A DNA stretch of 34,498 nt from Terriglobia bacterium (GTDB lineage Bacteria > Acidobacteriota > Terriglobia > Terriglobales > SCQP01). Positions 21,929 through 31,201 of this stretch are shown here, piece after piece. Below the pieces are notes generated by a model, which worked only from the letters and a program-made list of their open reading frames with translations, searched no databases and was not told the DNA's origin. Where the stretch lies: NCBI GenBank assembly GCA_021323595.1, contig JAJPKR010000009.1:1-34498 (forward strand), written 5' to 3'. The translations under genes were made by a program, and so were the position numbers. How positions within the stretch are numbered: position 1 is the first letter of the stretch; each line of letters opens with the position of its first letter.

Positions 21929-23414
21929 CGGTTTGCGTCGGGGTCGCCAGCGGCAAGAAGATGGTGAACGTGCTGCCGCGGCCGACCTGGCTGCGCACCT
22001 CGATCCGGCCGCCGTGCATTTCGGCGATGCGCCGGCACATGGGCAGACCGAGGCCGTTGCCTCTTTCCCCTTTAGTGGTGAAGAATGGCCGGAAGATTTG
22101 CGTCAACTGTGCGGCGGGGATGCCGGAGCCGTTGTCGCGGACTTCGATTTTGGCGGCGGCGGCCGGCGCCGCGGCCACGGCGGTGGAAATCTCCACCCGG
22201 CCCTGATCGGGCGCGGCCTCGATGGCGTTGAGCACCAGATTGGCGACCATGCGCTCGACCTGTTCCGGATCGTGACGCAGCGGCGGCAGACTGCCGGGCG
22301 TGAGCGTGACGCGCACGCCGCGAAGCTTGGCCCCGAGCGCCGCCAAATGCACCGCCCGAGCCACAGCCAAGTTGAGATTGCCGAGCTCCATCTGCGGCGG
22401 CCGAGGACGGGCGTAATGCAAGAGATCGTCCACGATGCCGCGGATGCGCTCGACCTGCTGGCGGATTTCGGCCATGATCTCCTGCCCGCCGCCGAATTGG
22501 CCCGCCAAGACCTCGAGGGCGGCGGCGATGCCGGCCAAGGGATTCTTGATCTCGTGGGCGAGGCCGGCGGCGATTTCGCCGAGGTTGGCGAGATGTTCGG
22601 CTTGCGCCAGCTCCAGGTCATGGACGCGATTCAATGCGGCTTCGGCACGCTTGCGCTCGGAAATGTCGCGAACGGCGGCCGTGATTAACAGGTGCTCGTC
22701 AATCCGCAGGGGGCTGAGGCTGACCTCGACGGGGATTTCCGAGCCATCCTTGCGCCGGGCCGCCAATTCGAGGCCGCTGCCCATGGGCCGCGCCTTCGGC
22801 GCGTGCGAGTAAGCGGCGCGGTGGTCGCGATGCACCGCGTGGAACCGAGCCGGGATAAGCGCCTCGACGGGCAAGCCTTGCAGTTCGTGAGCGGTGTAGC
22901 CGAACATCTGCTCCGTGCGGCGATTGGCGAGAGCGATGCTGCCTTGTTCGTCCACGATGATCATGGCGTCCGGGGCGGACTCCAACAGAGCGCGAAACTT
23001 GGCTTCGCTGCGCCGAAGGGCATCTTCCGCCTGCCGGTGCGCGGTGACGTCGGTATTCGACTGCACGATGCCGATAGGATTGCCCGCCGCGTCATGCTTT
23101 AAAACCCATCGGCTGTTCACAATGAGCGTGGAACCGTCGCGGCGCGTGTGCTCCAGCTCGCCTTCCCACTCTCCGGCTTCGAGAATGGCCGCCTCAATCT
23201 GCGCGACCGGTTTCGGGTACTTGCTCTTGAGCAAAGTCTGGATCGGCTGGCCCAGGGCTTCCCCTTTGGACCAGCCATAAAGGCGCTCGGCGCTGCGGTT
23301 CCAATAGCGGACAACACCGTTCAAGTCGCGGACGAGAATCGCGTCGCGGGCCAGGTCCAGAAGTTGCGCTTGTTCTTCAACGGTATCCAGGTTCAGGTTT
23401 TCTGGCGCCTCCAT
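21903..23414 (-). CDS. PAS-domain sensor histidine kinase
   Basis: A soluble kinase of about 503 residues with no membrane segment. Two PAS domains come first (about 15-125, with YWNRSAERLYGWSKGE; about 140-255, with SAPDAMIIVDEQGSIALANR). The dimerisation helix carries the phosphorylated His in AHEIKNPLAG, and the ATPase domain has NLVLNAIEA (N box), VRDNGSGI (G1) and KGERGNGLGLPM (G2). The ATG at 23414 is chosen; a GTG at 23465 adds 17 basic residues without a domain. It pairs with the adjoining sigma-54 regulator. The PAS signal (redox, ligand or other) cannot be read. Confidence 0.93.
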   Translation of the reverse strand: MEAPENLNLDTVEEQAQLLDLARDAILVRDLNGVVRYWNRSAERLYGWSKGEALGQPIQTLLKSKYPKPVAQIEAAILEAGEWEGELEHTRRDGSTLIVNSRWVLKHDAAGNPIGIVQSNTDVTAHRQAEDALRRSEAKFRALLESAPDAMIIVDEQGSIALANRRTEQMFGYTAHELQGLPVEALIPARFHAVHRDHRAAYSHAPKARPMGSGLELAARRKDGSEIPVEVSLSPLRIDEHLLITAAVRDISERKRAEAALNRVHDLELAQAEHLANLGEIAAGLAHEIKNPLAGIAAALEVLAGQFGGGQEIMAEIRQQVERIRGIVDDLLHYARPRPPQMELGNLNLAVARAVHLAALGAKLRGVRVTLTPGSLPPLRHDPEQVERMVANLVLNAIEAAPDQGRVEISTAVAAAPAAAAKIEVRDNGSGIPAAQLTQIFRPFFTTKGERGNGLGLPMCRRIAEMHGGRIEVRSQVGRGSTFTIFLPLATPTQTDETAHSHH

Positions 23415-23618
23415 ACGGCCAACTCTAGTTTTCTCCTTTCGACGGCGCCACCGGGACGCCAGCACGCATGGGGCCTAATGCCCACTTCAGCGTAATTCGC
23501 CCACTCTTTCGCAGCGGATCCGGCCGGGAATTGGGGAAATTAACCCGTGATCGCGTCATTCTACGCAAAAAAGCTGGTCCTTCGAGCGTGGCTAGGGGAT
23601 CGCCCGCTCCCTTCCTGC

Positions 23619-23634
23619 TGGCGTGCGGCGTGCA
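23619..23634 (+). promoter_or_regulatory. Candidate sigma-54 promoter of the stress-protein gene
   Basis: TGGC, then 8 bases, then TGCA gives GG and GC exactly 10 bases apart, the -24/-12 spacing of sigma-54 promoters. Transcription would start near 23645, 12 bases before the ATG. GG-N10-GC occurs often by chance in GC-rich DNA, so the match is only suggestive. Confidence 0.3.
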
Positions 23635-23656
23635 GGCGAATTTGCAGGGGTCGGCC

Positions 23657-24583
23657 ATGAAACCTGCCAATTCAATTTCGATTCATCGCGTCACCGTCAA
23701 AAACATCCTGGCGATGACCGACTTCTCCCCCACCTCCGCGCCGGTATTGCCCTACGCCGCCAACTGGGCGCGGCGTTTCGGAGCGACGGTTCATATCGCC
23801 CACTTTATTCGTCCGACCTCGTATGCGATGGCGGGCGATGCTTACGGCTTGCTGATCGAGAATCTTTGGAAGATGGGACGGGAGAACCTTGCCGCTTTGG
23901 AAGCCAGCGACGTCTTGCGCGGCGTTCCGCACACGACCTTTCTGGATTCAGGCGAGATCCTCGACGGTTTGGCGGCGCTCATGAAGGATCGCAACGTGGA
24001 TCTGATCGTGATGGGCACGGGCAGCCGCCGCGGGCTGGGGAAGGCGTTGATCGGCTCGACGGCGGAGGCGGTCTTTCGCACCGTGACGTGCCCGGTGCTG
24101 ATGCTGGGACCGAACTTGAGCGCGGCGGCGGAAGAGCCGCGGGAGCCGCGCCGCATTCTGTTCGCGACCGATTTCGGGCCGGCGGCGGATCGGGCCGCTG
24201 CCTACGCCTTCGCGCTGGCGGAAGAGGGACAGGCGAATCTGCATTTGCTGCATGTGCTGCCTTCCCGCGAGGACACGCACGACGGCTTCGTGCGTAAAGC
24301 GGAAGCGGAGTTGGCCGAGTCGCTCTTGGACGACATGGTGCCGGAAGGCGCCGACCGCTGGTGCGAAATTCAGGCGGTCGTGAAGCACGGCGAACCCGCC
24401 CGCGAAATCGTGAATGTGGCGCGCACGATGGGAGCCGACCTGATCGTACTGGGGACGCGCCGGCCGCCGCGGATCGCGCTCTATACCGGCTGGGCCGTCG
24501 CCTATCAAGTTCTGGGCATGGCGCCTTGTCCCGTGCTTACGGTGCGGGAAGCGGAAGTCCAAACCCAGACCCATGCCGCCTGA
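23657..24583 (+). CDS. Tandem universal stress protein
   Basis: A protein of 308 residues with two Usp domains (about 15-155 and 163-300). The first has the ATP-binding signature: MGTGSRRGLGKALIGSTAEA followed by CPVLML. The second is degenerate in the loop (GTRRPPRIALYTGWAVAYQV) but keeps CPVLTV. Such tandem proteins act in the cytoplasm in stress survival; nucleotide binding by domain 1 is likely. The ATG at 23657 follows AGGGG. It is divergent from the histidine kinase gene and behind a possible sigma-54 promoter, so control by that two-component system is a reasonable inference. Confidence 0.92.
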   Translation: MKPANSISIHRVTVKNILAMTDFSPTSAPVLPYAANWARRFGATVHIAHFIRPTSYAMAGDAYGLLIENLWKMGRENLAALEASDVLRGVPHTTFLDSGEILDGLAALMKDRNVDLIVMGTGSRRGLGKALIGSTAEAVFRTVTCPVLMLGPNLSAAAEEPREPRRILFATDFGPAADRAAAYAFALAEEGQANLHLLHVLPSREDTHDGFVRKAEAELAESLLDDMVPEGADRWCEIQAVVKHGEPAREIVNVARTMGADLIVLGTRRPPRIALYTGWAVAYQVLGMAPCPVLTVREAEVQTQTHAA

Positions 24584-24769
24584 GCCCGTTCCTGCCGAGC
24601 TCGAGCGGTGAGGGGAACGGCGCCGGTCCACCTTGGGGGATGGATCGGCGCCGCCTCGGGGGCCAGCCAAGGGACCCGCCGTCGGCGGCGGGCATTCCCG
24701 TTTCGCCTTCGGCCTGGGGCCGATGCGAACCGGTGCAAGCGCGCCATGGCCGAGGGCGCGGCGGCGTAA

Positions 24770-25177
24770 TTATTGGCCGCCGGCGCCGCGCTGGGCGGTG
24801 AAGTCGCGGCTGAAGCGGCCGCCGCCCATGGTGCCTTTCATGGTGTCGCCGGAGACGGTCGCCTTGTACTGGATATTGAAGGTGCGGCCGTTCGGGGTTT
24901 GGACCGAGACCGTCCAGGTCACGTTGTTGCCGTCCACGGTACCGGTGAAGTTGCGATCACCGCGGCGCCCTTTCATCGTGCCTTTGATGTTGGCGCCGTC
25001 CTGCGCGATGGTCATGGTCTCGGTCATGGTGCTGCCATTGCGGCCTTGCATACTCAGTTGCCAGGTGCCGGCGACATTGGCCGGTTGATTTTGCGCGGCC
25101 AAGGCCAGGCCTAGCATCAAGACCATGCTCGCGGCCGCGATGGACGCGGCGCTGATGTTCAGCAGTTTCCGAGACAT
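24770..25177 (-). CDS. Small secreted protein, lipocalin-like
   Basis: A protein of 135 residues: a signal peptide (to about Ala28, LALAAQ), then a beta-rich domain with the repeated patterns VAGTWQLSMQGRNG, GANIKGTMKGRRGDRNFTGT and GDTMKGTMGGGRFSRDF. The alternation of short strands and Gly turns suggests a small beta-barrel, as in secreted lipocalin-like proteins of acidobacteria. GAGGAG lies 6 bases before the ATG at 25177. It is divergent from the S9 peptidase. The function is unknown. Confidence 0.8.
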   Translation of the reverse strand: MSRKLLNISAASIAAASMVLMLGLALAAQNQPANVAGTWQLSMQGRNGSTMTETMTIAQDGANIKGTMKGRRGDRNFTGTVDGNNVTWTVSVQTPNGRTFNIQYKATVSGDTMKGTMGGGRFSRDFTAQRGAGGQ

Positions 25178-25375
25178 CGAATTCTCCTCGTAAAAGACGT
25201 TTCCCGCTGGGCGCAAGCGCAGGCCTTGCCACTCTTGCCACCGGGCGTTCAATAGCCAGTACGACGAGCCGAGGCGGTTGGTTTCCGCGGCTGCGGACAC
25301 GCGGCTGGCCGCGCGTCACGGCAGAGGCAGGCGCGGAGGATCGAGCGGCGGCGAGTTTGGGGTACGCTGAGTGCC

Positions 25376-27481
25376 ATGCGAAATGCCGCTCTCGTTCTGG
25401 CGGCGGCGCTGGCCTTGGCTTCCGCCGCTCCCGCCGCCGCTCCGCCTGCCGCTCCGCGTTTTCAAGGCACGACGTGCCCCAGCAACGAGCAGTTGCGGCA
25501 TTACGAGACGGTAAGTTCGCCGCGGCTGTCGCCGGATGGGCGCTGGGTGGCGTACGTGCAGCGCGAGGGCACGGCGGAGGGCGCGCGTTCGCACATTTGG
25601 CTGGCAGCGACAGCGCCGCCGGCGCAAGCGCGGCAGGTGACGCAATCGCCGGCGGCGGAGAAGGCCGGCGAGTCCGATCCGCAATGGATGCCCGATACGT
25701 CGGCGCTGCTGTTTCTCGCCAAGCGCGGCGAGCATCGCCAGATTTTCCGGCTGCGCATGGCGATGCCGAGCGGGGATGCCGAGCCGCTGGCGATCACAGT
25801 TCCCGTGGCCGGGGCCCAGGCGCCGGTTGCGCTCGATATCAATTCTTTTTTCATTTCCCCCGACGGCCGGTGGATCGCGCTGGTTGCGCGGCCGCCGCAG
25901 ACGCCGGCCGCGGAGAAGAAGATTAAGGATAAGGACGACCCTGACGTCGTTGGGCAAGACCGGCGGCCGGCGCGGCTGTGGCTTTATTCGTTCCAGGATG
26001 GCCAGGTGAAGGCGGTGACCGCAGCCGACCGCCAGGCGCGCTTTGCCGCCTGGGCGCCGGATTCACGGCGGCTGGCGGTGATCACGGCGCCGCCGGGCGA
26101 TGCCGACGACCTCGGTCCCCAAAATCGGCTGGCGATCGTCACGGTGCCCGATCTTCGGGTCACGCCGCTGCCGCAGGCGCTGGCGAGCGCCGAGACCGCG
26201 GCGTTCTCGCCGGATGGCGCGACGCTGGCGCTGGTGGCGCAGAGCGAGCGCGACGTGCCGCCTGGCGTCGGCGCGCTCTGGGTCATGCCCGCGAGCGGCG
26301 GCGCGCCGCGCGACCTTACCGATTCGGGCGAATTCAACCTCGCCGGGCGCGAAGCGATTTGGGCAAACGATGGCAGCGCTATCTATATCGGCGCGCAGCG
26401 CGGGACCACGGCGGGCTTGGCGCGGGTCGCGGTGACGCATGGCGCGATCCGCTATTGGCCGCAATCGGCGCCGGTGGAGACGAACTTCGCGACCAATCCG
26501 CGCCAGACCGGCTGGACTTATGTAGCGCAGGCGAGCGACCGATTGCCGCAGGTGGTCTATGCCGCCAGTCCGGGGGCGGCGGCCGCGGTGCTGAGTGCGG
26601 CCAATGCCGATTGGCCCGCGGGCGGCTGGGTGGCGGCGGCGACGATACAGTGGCGCGGGCCGGGCGATTTGCCGATCGAGGGTCTGCTGTATTGGCCGGA
26701 GGCGGAGCATTGCGGCGCGGCGACGCCAGTTGGCGGCAAGCTGCCGCTGATTGTCGAGGTGCATGGGGGGCCGACGGGCGCCTTCTTGCAATCGTTTTCG
26801 CCGTTCAACCAATGGCTTCTGGCGCAGGGCTGGGCGCTGCTCGAGCCGAACCCGCGCGGCAGCACCGGCTACGGCGCCGCGTTCGTCGCCGCCAACAAGA
26901 ACGACCTGGGCGATCGCGATTTCGACGACGTCATGGCGGGCGTGGATTGGGCGCTGGCGCACGAGCCGGTGGATGCGCGGCGGCTAGGGCTTTTGGGCTA
27001 TAGCTATGGCGGCGAGATGGCCGGCTTCGTCGAGGGCAAGACGGACCGCTTCGCGGCGGTCATCTCCGGCGCCCCGGTGATCGATCAGTACAGCGAGTAC
27101 GGGACCGAAGACGGGTCTTGGTATGACCGTTGGTTTTTCGGGCAGCCTTGGCTGCGCCCGCAGGACGCCTGGCGGCAGTCGCCGCTGGCCTATGCCGCGC
27201 ATGCCAAGTCGCCGCTGTTGCTGCTGCAAGGGCAGGCGGACACGACCGATCCGCTGGGGCAATCGCAGGAGATGTATCGCGCGCTGCATCAGATGGGCGT
27301 GCCGGTGGAGTTGGTGACGTATCCGCGCGAAAATCACGGCACGCTGGCGGGCGGCATTCTCGGCGCGCCCAGCCGGGAGCCGTGGCACGGCTTCGATGCG
27401 CGGCAGCGCATCGCCGCCTGGTTCCGCGAGCATTTCAAGGCCCGGGGGCAGGAATCCGGGGCGAAGGAACTGCAGCGCTAG
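25376..27481 (+). CDS. S9-family prolyl oligopeptidase, exported
   Basis: A serine peptidase of 701 residues. An N-terminal signal peptide (AAALALASAAPAAA) suggests periplasmic location. A beta-propeller of PD40-like repeats (for example SPRLSPDGRWVAYVQ, AAFSPDGATLALVAQ) fills about 45-420, and the alpha/beta-hydrolase domain carries the triad Ser543 (GYSYGG), Asp622 (GQADTTDP) and His654 (ENHGT). Enzymes of this type cleave short peptides, often after Pro or as dipeptidyl peptidases. The ATG at 25376 begins the signal peptide; the ribosome binding site is weak. The stop overlaps that of the convergent bioD gene by 4 bases. Confidence 0.93.
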   Translation: MRNAALVLAAALALASAAPAAAPPAAPRFQGTTCPSNEQLRHYETVSSPRLSPDGRWVAYVQREGTAEGARSHIWLAATAPPAQARQVTQSPAAEKAGESDPQWMPDTSALLFLAKRGEHRQIFRLRMAMPSGDAEPLAITVPVAGAQAPVALDINSFFISPDGRWIALVARPPQTPAAEKKIKDKDDPDVVGQDRRPARLWLYSFQDGQVKAVTAADRQARFAAWAPDSRRLAVITAPPGDADDLGPQNRLAIVTVPDLRVTPLPQALASAETAAFSPDGATLALVAQSERDVPPGVGALWVMPASGGAPRDLTDSGEFNLAGREAIWANDGSAIYIGAQRGTTAGLARVAVTHGAIRYWPQSAPVETNFATNPRQTGWTYVAQASDRLPQVVYAASPGAAAAVLSAANADWPAGGWVAAATIQWRGPGDLPIEGLLYWPEAEHCGAATPVGGKLPLIVEVHGGPTGAFLQSFSPFNQWLLAQGWALLEPNPRGSTGYGAAFVAANKNDLGDRDFDDVMAGVDWALAHEPVDARRLGLLGYSYGGEMAGFVEGKTDRFAAVISGAPVIDQYSEYGTEDGSWYDRWFFGQPWLRPQDAWRQSPLAYAAHAKSPLLLLQGQADTTDPLGQSQEMYRALHQMGVPVELVTYPRENHGTLAGGILGAPSREPWHGFDARQRIAAWFREHFKARGQESGAKELQR

Positions 27482-28137
27482 GGGAGGGCGCGGCCAGGGA
27501 CGAGCGCGGCGAAAGCGGCGCGGAGGTGGACGGGGTCGAGACGGGGGAGCGGCGGCAGGGTGTAAAGCGCCGAGACCCGGCCGTACTGGCGGATGGCGGC
27601 TTCGTTTTCCGGATGCGAGGGGCCGTTGAGAATGACGGCGGCCGGCTCGAGATTGCGGGCGCGCAGCGCCGCCAGGCTGAGCAGCGTGTGATTGATGGTG
27701 CCGAGGGTGCTGCGGGCGACGAGCACGACGGGAAAGCCGAGCTGGGCGATGAGGTCAATGATCAGGTCGCGCTCATTGAGCGGCACGAGCAGGCCGCCGG
27801 CGCCTTCGGCGATGAGCGGGCGGGCGCGATTCCAGGCGGCGGGCACGGCGCAGCGCGCGAGCTCGATGTGAACGCCCTCGGCGGCGGCGGCTAGGTGGGG
27901 CGACGCGGGCAGCTTGAGGCAATAGGCTTCCGGGAGCAGGCGGTCGGGCGGAAGGGCGGTCCATTGGGCGACGCTGGCGCGATCGGTGCCGCCCGCCGTG
28001 CCCGATTGGATCGGTTTCCAATAACAGCCATCGAGGCCGAGCGCCAGCATGGCGGCGACGACGGTCTTGCCGATGCCGGTGTCGGTGCCGGTGACGAAGA
28101 GACCGGCGGATGCCGCAACGTTGGCGAAGGGATTCAC
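27478..28137 (-). CDS. bioD: Dethiobiotin synthase
   Basis: An enzyme of 219 residues that uses ATP and CO2 to close the ureido ring of dethiobiotin from 7,8-diaminopelargonate. The P-loop GTDTGIGKT is at about 17-25, followed by YWKPIQSG with the substrate-binding Lys, then EGAGGLLVPL and a C-terminal nucleotide-recognition region. The GTG start at 28137 overlaps the TGA of bioF (GTGA), which fixes the start and shows translational coupling. It is the last gene of bioB-bioF-bioD. Confidence 0.94.
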   Translation of the reverse strand: MNPFANVAASAGLFVTGTDTGIGKTVVAAMLALGLDGCYWKPIQSGTAGGTDRASVAQWTALPPDRLLPEAYCLKLPASPHLAAAAEGVHIELARCAVPAAWNRARPLIAEGAGGLLVPLNERDLIIDLIAQLGFPVVLVARSTLGTINHTLLSLAALRARNLEPAAVILNGPSHPENEAAIRQYGRVSALYTLPPLPRLDPVHLRAAFAALVPGRALP

Positions 28138-29318
28138 GAGGCCAGGGGCGCGCGCAGGGCGGCGGCGAGGGCGGCGGCGAAGCCCTCGACCGCGGCCGCG
28201 GTTTGGTTGGCGTGGAGAGTGACGCGCAGGCGGGCGGTATTCTCGGGCACGGTCGGGGGGCGAATGGCGCGGGCATCGTAGCCGGCGCGGGCGAGGGCAT
28301 CGGCGACCGCCAGCGCGCGGGCATCGGCACCCAGGATCACGGGCACAATCGCAGAGCCTTCGGCATCGGGCCCGGTTTCCAGGCCGGCGGCGCGGAGGCG
28401 CCGCCGCAGTTGCCGCGCGAGCTCGAGCACGCGCTCGCGGCGCCAACTTTCGCTCGCGGCCAGCCGCATGGCCTCGAGCACTTGCCGCGCCAGCCAGGGC
28501 GGCGGCGCGGTGGCGTAGATAAAGGTGCGGGCGCGGTTGATGAGGTAGTCGCGCAGCACCGCCGAGCCGGCCACCAGCGCTCCAGCCGCGCCCAAAGCCT
28601 TGCCGCAGGTGTGGACGGTGGCGAGCACCTGGCCGCGGACGCCGTCGGCGGCGACGGCGCCGGCGCCGCCGGGGCCGCACAGGCCGGTGGCGTGGGCCTC
28701 ATCCACAATGAGCGCGACCTCGGCGCGCGCGCAGAGCTCGGCCAAAGCGGCCAGCGGCGCGCGGTCGCCCTCCATGCCGTGCACGGACTCGACGATGGCC
28801 AGGCGCCTTTGTTCCGCCCGGGGCGGATGCGCGGCGAAGGCCTGCTGCCACGCGGCCAGGTCGTTGTGGGCCACGCGCACGCGCTCGGCGCCGGAAAGGC
28901 GCACGCCGTCAATCAGGCTGGCGTGATTGAGCTGGTCGGAAAAGATCAAATCGCCCTTGCCGGCGAGGGCGGCGATGAGGCCGACGTTGGCGGCGTAGCC
29001 GGAGGAAAAAAACAGCGCCGCTTCGGCGCCGACGAAGGCGGCGAAGGCTTGCTCCAGCTCGGCAAAAGCAGGATGCTCGCCCCGCACCAGCCGCGCGCTG
29101 GCGCCGCCCAACGCCAGGCCGCCCGCAAGCGCGCGCACGGCCGCCTGGCGCAGGGCGGGGTGATCGGCCAGGCCCAGGTAGTCGTTCGAGCAGAAGTCCT
29201 CGCCGGCGGGCGGACGGAGGCGGCGGCGGCGGGAAGCGGCCTCGAGCGCGGCCAGTTCGCGCGTCATGCGCGCTTCGAGATCGGCAATGGCGGCGGAAAA
29301 GCCGGTCAGCGCGGGCAC
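28134..29318 (-). CDS. bioF: 8-amino-7-oxononanoate synthase
   Basis: A PLP enzyme of 394 residues that condenses pimeloyl-thioester with alanine. Markers: [13 protein letters not shown] (about 42-54), [40 protein letters not shown] with the PLP-contacting Asp and His, and the PLP lysine in [12 protein letters not shown]. The GTG at 29318 is chosen: GGAGG lies 7 bases upstream and the N-terminus fits. It overlaps the end of bioB by 13 bases. Confidence 0.94.
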   Translation of the reverse strand: MPALTGFSAAIADLEARMTRELAALEAASRRRRLRPPAGEDFCSNDYLGLADHPALRQAAVRALAGGLALGGASARLVRGEHPAFAELEQAFAAFVGAEAALFFSSGYAANVGLIAALAGKGDLIFSDQLNHASLIDGVRLSGAERVRVAHNDLAAWQQAFAAHPPRAEQRRLAIVESVHGMEGDRAPLAALAELCARAEVALIVDEAHATGLCGPGGAGAVAADGVRGQVLATVHTCGKALGAAGALVAGSAVLRDYLINRARTFIYATAPPPWLARQVLEAMRLAASESWRRERVLELARQLRRRLRAAGLETGPDAEGSAIVPVILGADARALAVADALARAGYDARAIRPPTVPENTARLRVTLHANQTAAAVEGFAAALAAALRAPLAS

Positions 29319-30289
29319 GGACTGGCCTCCGTGCGCGCCGGCTCGGGTTGCAGTCCCAGTTCGGCCAGCAGCGCGAGATCGGCGGCGGTCTCGGGGTTCG
29401 GGGTGGTCAGTAGGCGCTCGCCGGTGAAGATCGAATTCGCGCCGGCATAGAAGCAGAGCGCCTGGCCCTCGGGGGAAAGCGCCAAACGGCCGGCGCTGAG
29501 ACGCACCTTGGCGTGCGGCATCAGGATGCGCGCGGTGGCGATGGCCCGCACGAACTCGAAGACCGGCACGGGCGGGCGGCCGGCGAGCGGAGTGCCCTCG
29601 ACCGCAACCAGCGCGTTGATGGGCACGCTCTCGGGCTGCGGGCGCAGACTGGCCAATTGATGCAAGAGGCCGATGCGGTCTTCTTGGCTCTCGCCCATGC
29701 CCAAGATGCCGCCGCAGCAGACGGTGATGCCGGCAGCGCGGACGTGAGCCAGCGTCCGCAGCCGGTCTTCATAGGCGCGGGTGCTGATGATCCGGCCGTA
29801 GAACTCCGGCGACGTGTCGAGGTTGTGGTTGTAGGCGGTCAGGCCCGCCTGCGCCAGGCGCTGCGCTTGGGCGGCGGTGAGCATGCCCAAGGTGCAGCAA
29901 ACTTCCAGCCCGAGATCGGCGACGCCGCGCACCATGGCCAAGACGCGCTCGAAGTCCTTGCCTTCGCGCACTTCCCGCCACGCTGCGCCCATGCAAAAGC
30001 GCGTGGCGCCGTCGGCCTTGGCCTCGCGCGCCGCCGCGAGGACGGTATCGTGGTCGAGCAGCTTGCCGGCGCCGACGCCGGCGTCATAGTGGGCGCTCTG
30101 CGGGCAATAGGCACAGTCCTCGGGGCAGCCGCCGGTCTTGATCGAGAGCAGCCTGCACAACTGCACGTCGCCGCGCGGATGATGCCGGCGGTGAACGGCA
30201 TGGGCCTGCTCGATCAACTCCAGCAGCGGCATGCGGTAGATGCGCGCCGCTTCGTCGCGGCTGTAATCGCTGCGCTCGCCGCTTCGCAT
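29306..30289 (-). CDS. bioB: Biotin synthase
   Basis: A radical SAM enzyme of 327 residues that inserts sulfur into dethiobiotin. The 4Fe-4S/SAM site is CPEDCAYC (Cys55, Cys59, Cys62). The 2Fe-2S ligands are visible in [16 protein letters not shown] and TVCCGGI, with the Arg of RLSAGR. N-terminal spacing to the Cys motif matches known BioB, supporting the ATG at 30289. It is first in the bioBFD operon. Only 11 bases separate it from the divergent outer-membrane gene, so its promoter must lie within or beside that gene. No bioA or bioC/H-type gene is in the window. Confidence 0.95.
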   Translation of the reverse strand: MRSGERSDYSRDEAARIYRMPLLELIEQAHAVHRRHHPRGDVQLCRLLSIKTGGCPEDCAYCPQSAHYDAGVGAGKLLDHDTVLAAAREAKADGATRFCMGAAWREVREGKDFERVLAMVRGVADLGLEVCCTLGMLTAAQAQRLAQAGLTAYNHNLDTSPEFYGRIISTRAYEDRLRTLAHVRAAGITVCCGGILGMGESQEDRIGLLHQLASLRPQPESVPINALVAVEGTPLAGRPPVPVFEFVRAIATARILMPHAKVRLSAGRLALSPEGQALCFYAGANSIFTGERLLTTPNPETAADLALLAELGLQPEPARTEASPCPR

Positions 30290-30297
30290 GACAGACT

Positions 30298-30308
30298 CTT
30301 ATGATAAG
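30298..30308. promoter_or_regulatory. Palindrome in the bioB divergent gap
   Basis: CTTATGATAAG is perfectly symmetric around one G and lies 9 bases before the bioB start, overlapping the possible ATG at 30301 of the divergent gene. It resembles the BioR site of alpha-proteobacteria (TTATMKATAA) but is one base shorter in the centre. Confidence 0.4.
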
Positions 30309-31071
30309 CCGTATGTCTCGATTCCGAAGCGGATGGGGCCGCCTGGCCGCTGCGGCGGCGATGGCGGTCTTACTGTCGGCGGTAGGGGTTGCGGCCATGG
30401 GCCCGCCCTTTCAGACGGACGATCCGGACCCGGTGCCGTTTCGGCATTGGGAATTTTATCTGGCGTCCATCGGTTTTCACGACATGGGCCAGACCTTCGC
30501 CACGGCACCGCACATCGAGGTGAATTACGGGGCGCTGCCGGGACTACAACTGCACATAATCGCGCCGTTTACGTATTCGAAGGTCAGCGGCGCGCCGGCG
30601 GAGTACGGGTACGGCGACACCGAAATCGGCGCCAAGTACCGCTTCGTGAAGGAGACGGCGACGCGCCCGGAGATTGGGACCTTTCCCTTGGTGGAGGCGC
30701 CGACCGGGGATGCCGCGCGCGGCCTGGGATCCGGGCACACACAGATCTTCCTGCCGATTTGGGTGCAAAAGAGCTGGGGGCACTGGACCAGCTACGGCGG
30801 CACGGGTCTTTGGCGCAATCCCGGCCCCGGCAATAAGAACTGGAATTTCAGCGGCATCGAAGTGCAGCGCGACGCCGGCAAATTCGGCTGGCTGGGCGGA
30901 GAAATCTTCCACACCACGGCGGCGCAGATCGGGGGCCAGGGCGGAACGAGCTTCAACATCGGGGGCCAGGTTGACTTCTCCAAGGTCAACCATCTGATCT
31001 TTTCCGCAGGGCGCAACCTGACCGGACCGCGGCAGGACCTCTGGTACGTCGCCTATTACGTGACGCTCTGA
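30301..31071 (+). CDS. Outer-membrane transporter-like beta-barrel protein
   Basis: A protein of 256 residues (or 252 from the ATG at 30313). A signal peptide (RLAAAAAMAVLLSAVGVAAM) is followed by FQTDDPDPVPFRHWEFYLAS and alternating strands such as GLQLHIIAPFTY, YGYGDTEIGAKYRFV and LIFSAGRNL, ending DLWYVAYYVTL. This pattern fits the MetA-pathway/phenol-degradation-type outer-membrane family often annotated as transporter; the substrate is unknown. Neither start has a ribosome binding site; ATG 30301 lies inside a palindrome. It precedes the efflux genes but is not a TolC-type channel. Confidence 0.75.
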   Translation: MISRMSRFRSGWGRLAAAAAMAVLLSAVGVAAMGPPFQTDDPDPVPFRHWEFYLASIGFHDMGQTFATAPHIEVNYGALPGLQLHIIAPFTYSKVSGAPAEYGYGDTEIGAKYRFVKETATRPEIGTFPLVEAPTGDAARGLGSGHTQIFLPIWVQKSWGHWTSYGGTGLWRNPGPGNKNWNFSGIEVQRDAGKFGWLGGEIFHTTAAQIGGQGGTSFNIGGQVDFSKVNHLIFSAGRNLTGPRQDLWYVAYYVTL

Positions 31072-31093
31072 GCCGGAGCGTGGGAGCGATGTC

Positions 31094-31153
31094 ATGCAGA
31101 ATCAAGCAAATGCACGCGGCAACCGGCGCGGACCGCGGAAGGGTTTGCTGTAA
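31094..31153 (+). CDS. Possible 19-residue leader peptide upstream of the efflux operon
   Basis: The frame MQNQANARGNRRGPRKGLL has GGGAG 7 bases before its ATG, a better ribosome binding site than that of the adaptor gene downstream. It is basic (five Arg, one Lys) and ends 48 bases before the adaptor start; a 12-base palindrome (CGCCGGCCGGCG, 31159-31170) lies between. The arrangement is like a translated leader that could control an efflux gene, but no family is recognised. Confidence 0.35.
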   Translation: MQNQANARGNRRGPRKGLL

Positions 31154-31201
31154 CCCGCCGCCGGCCGGCGTCGTTGGGAAAGGTGTAGGCCAGATACCAG
31201 C

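Noticed and set aside
23415-23470. A second GG-N10-GC match on the minus strand toward the kinase gene
   Set aside because: Lacks TGGC/TGCA context and such matches are frequent by chance at this GC content.
30298-30308. Calling the bioB-gap palindrome a BioR site
   Set aside because: The centre is one base shorter than the known BioR consensus and no BioR gene is in the window.
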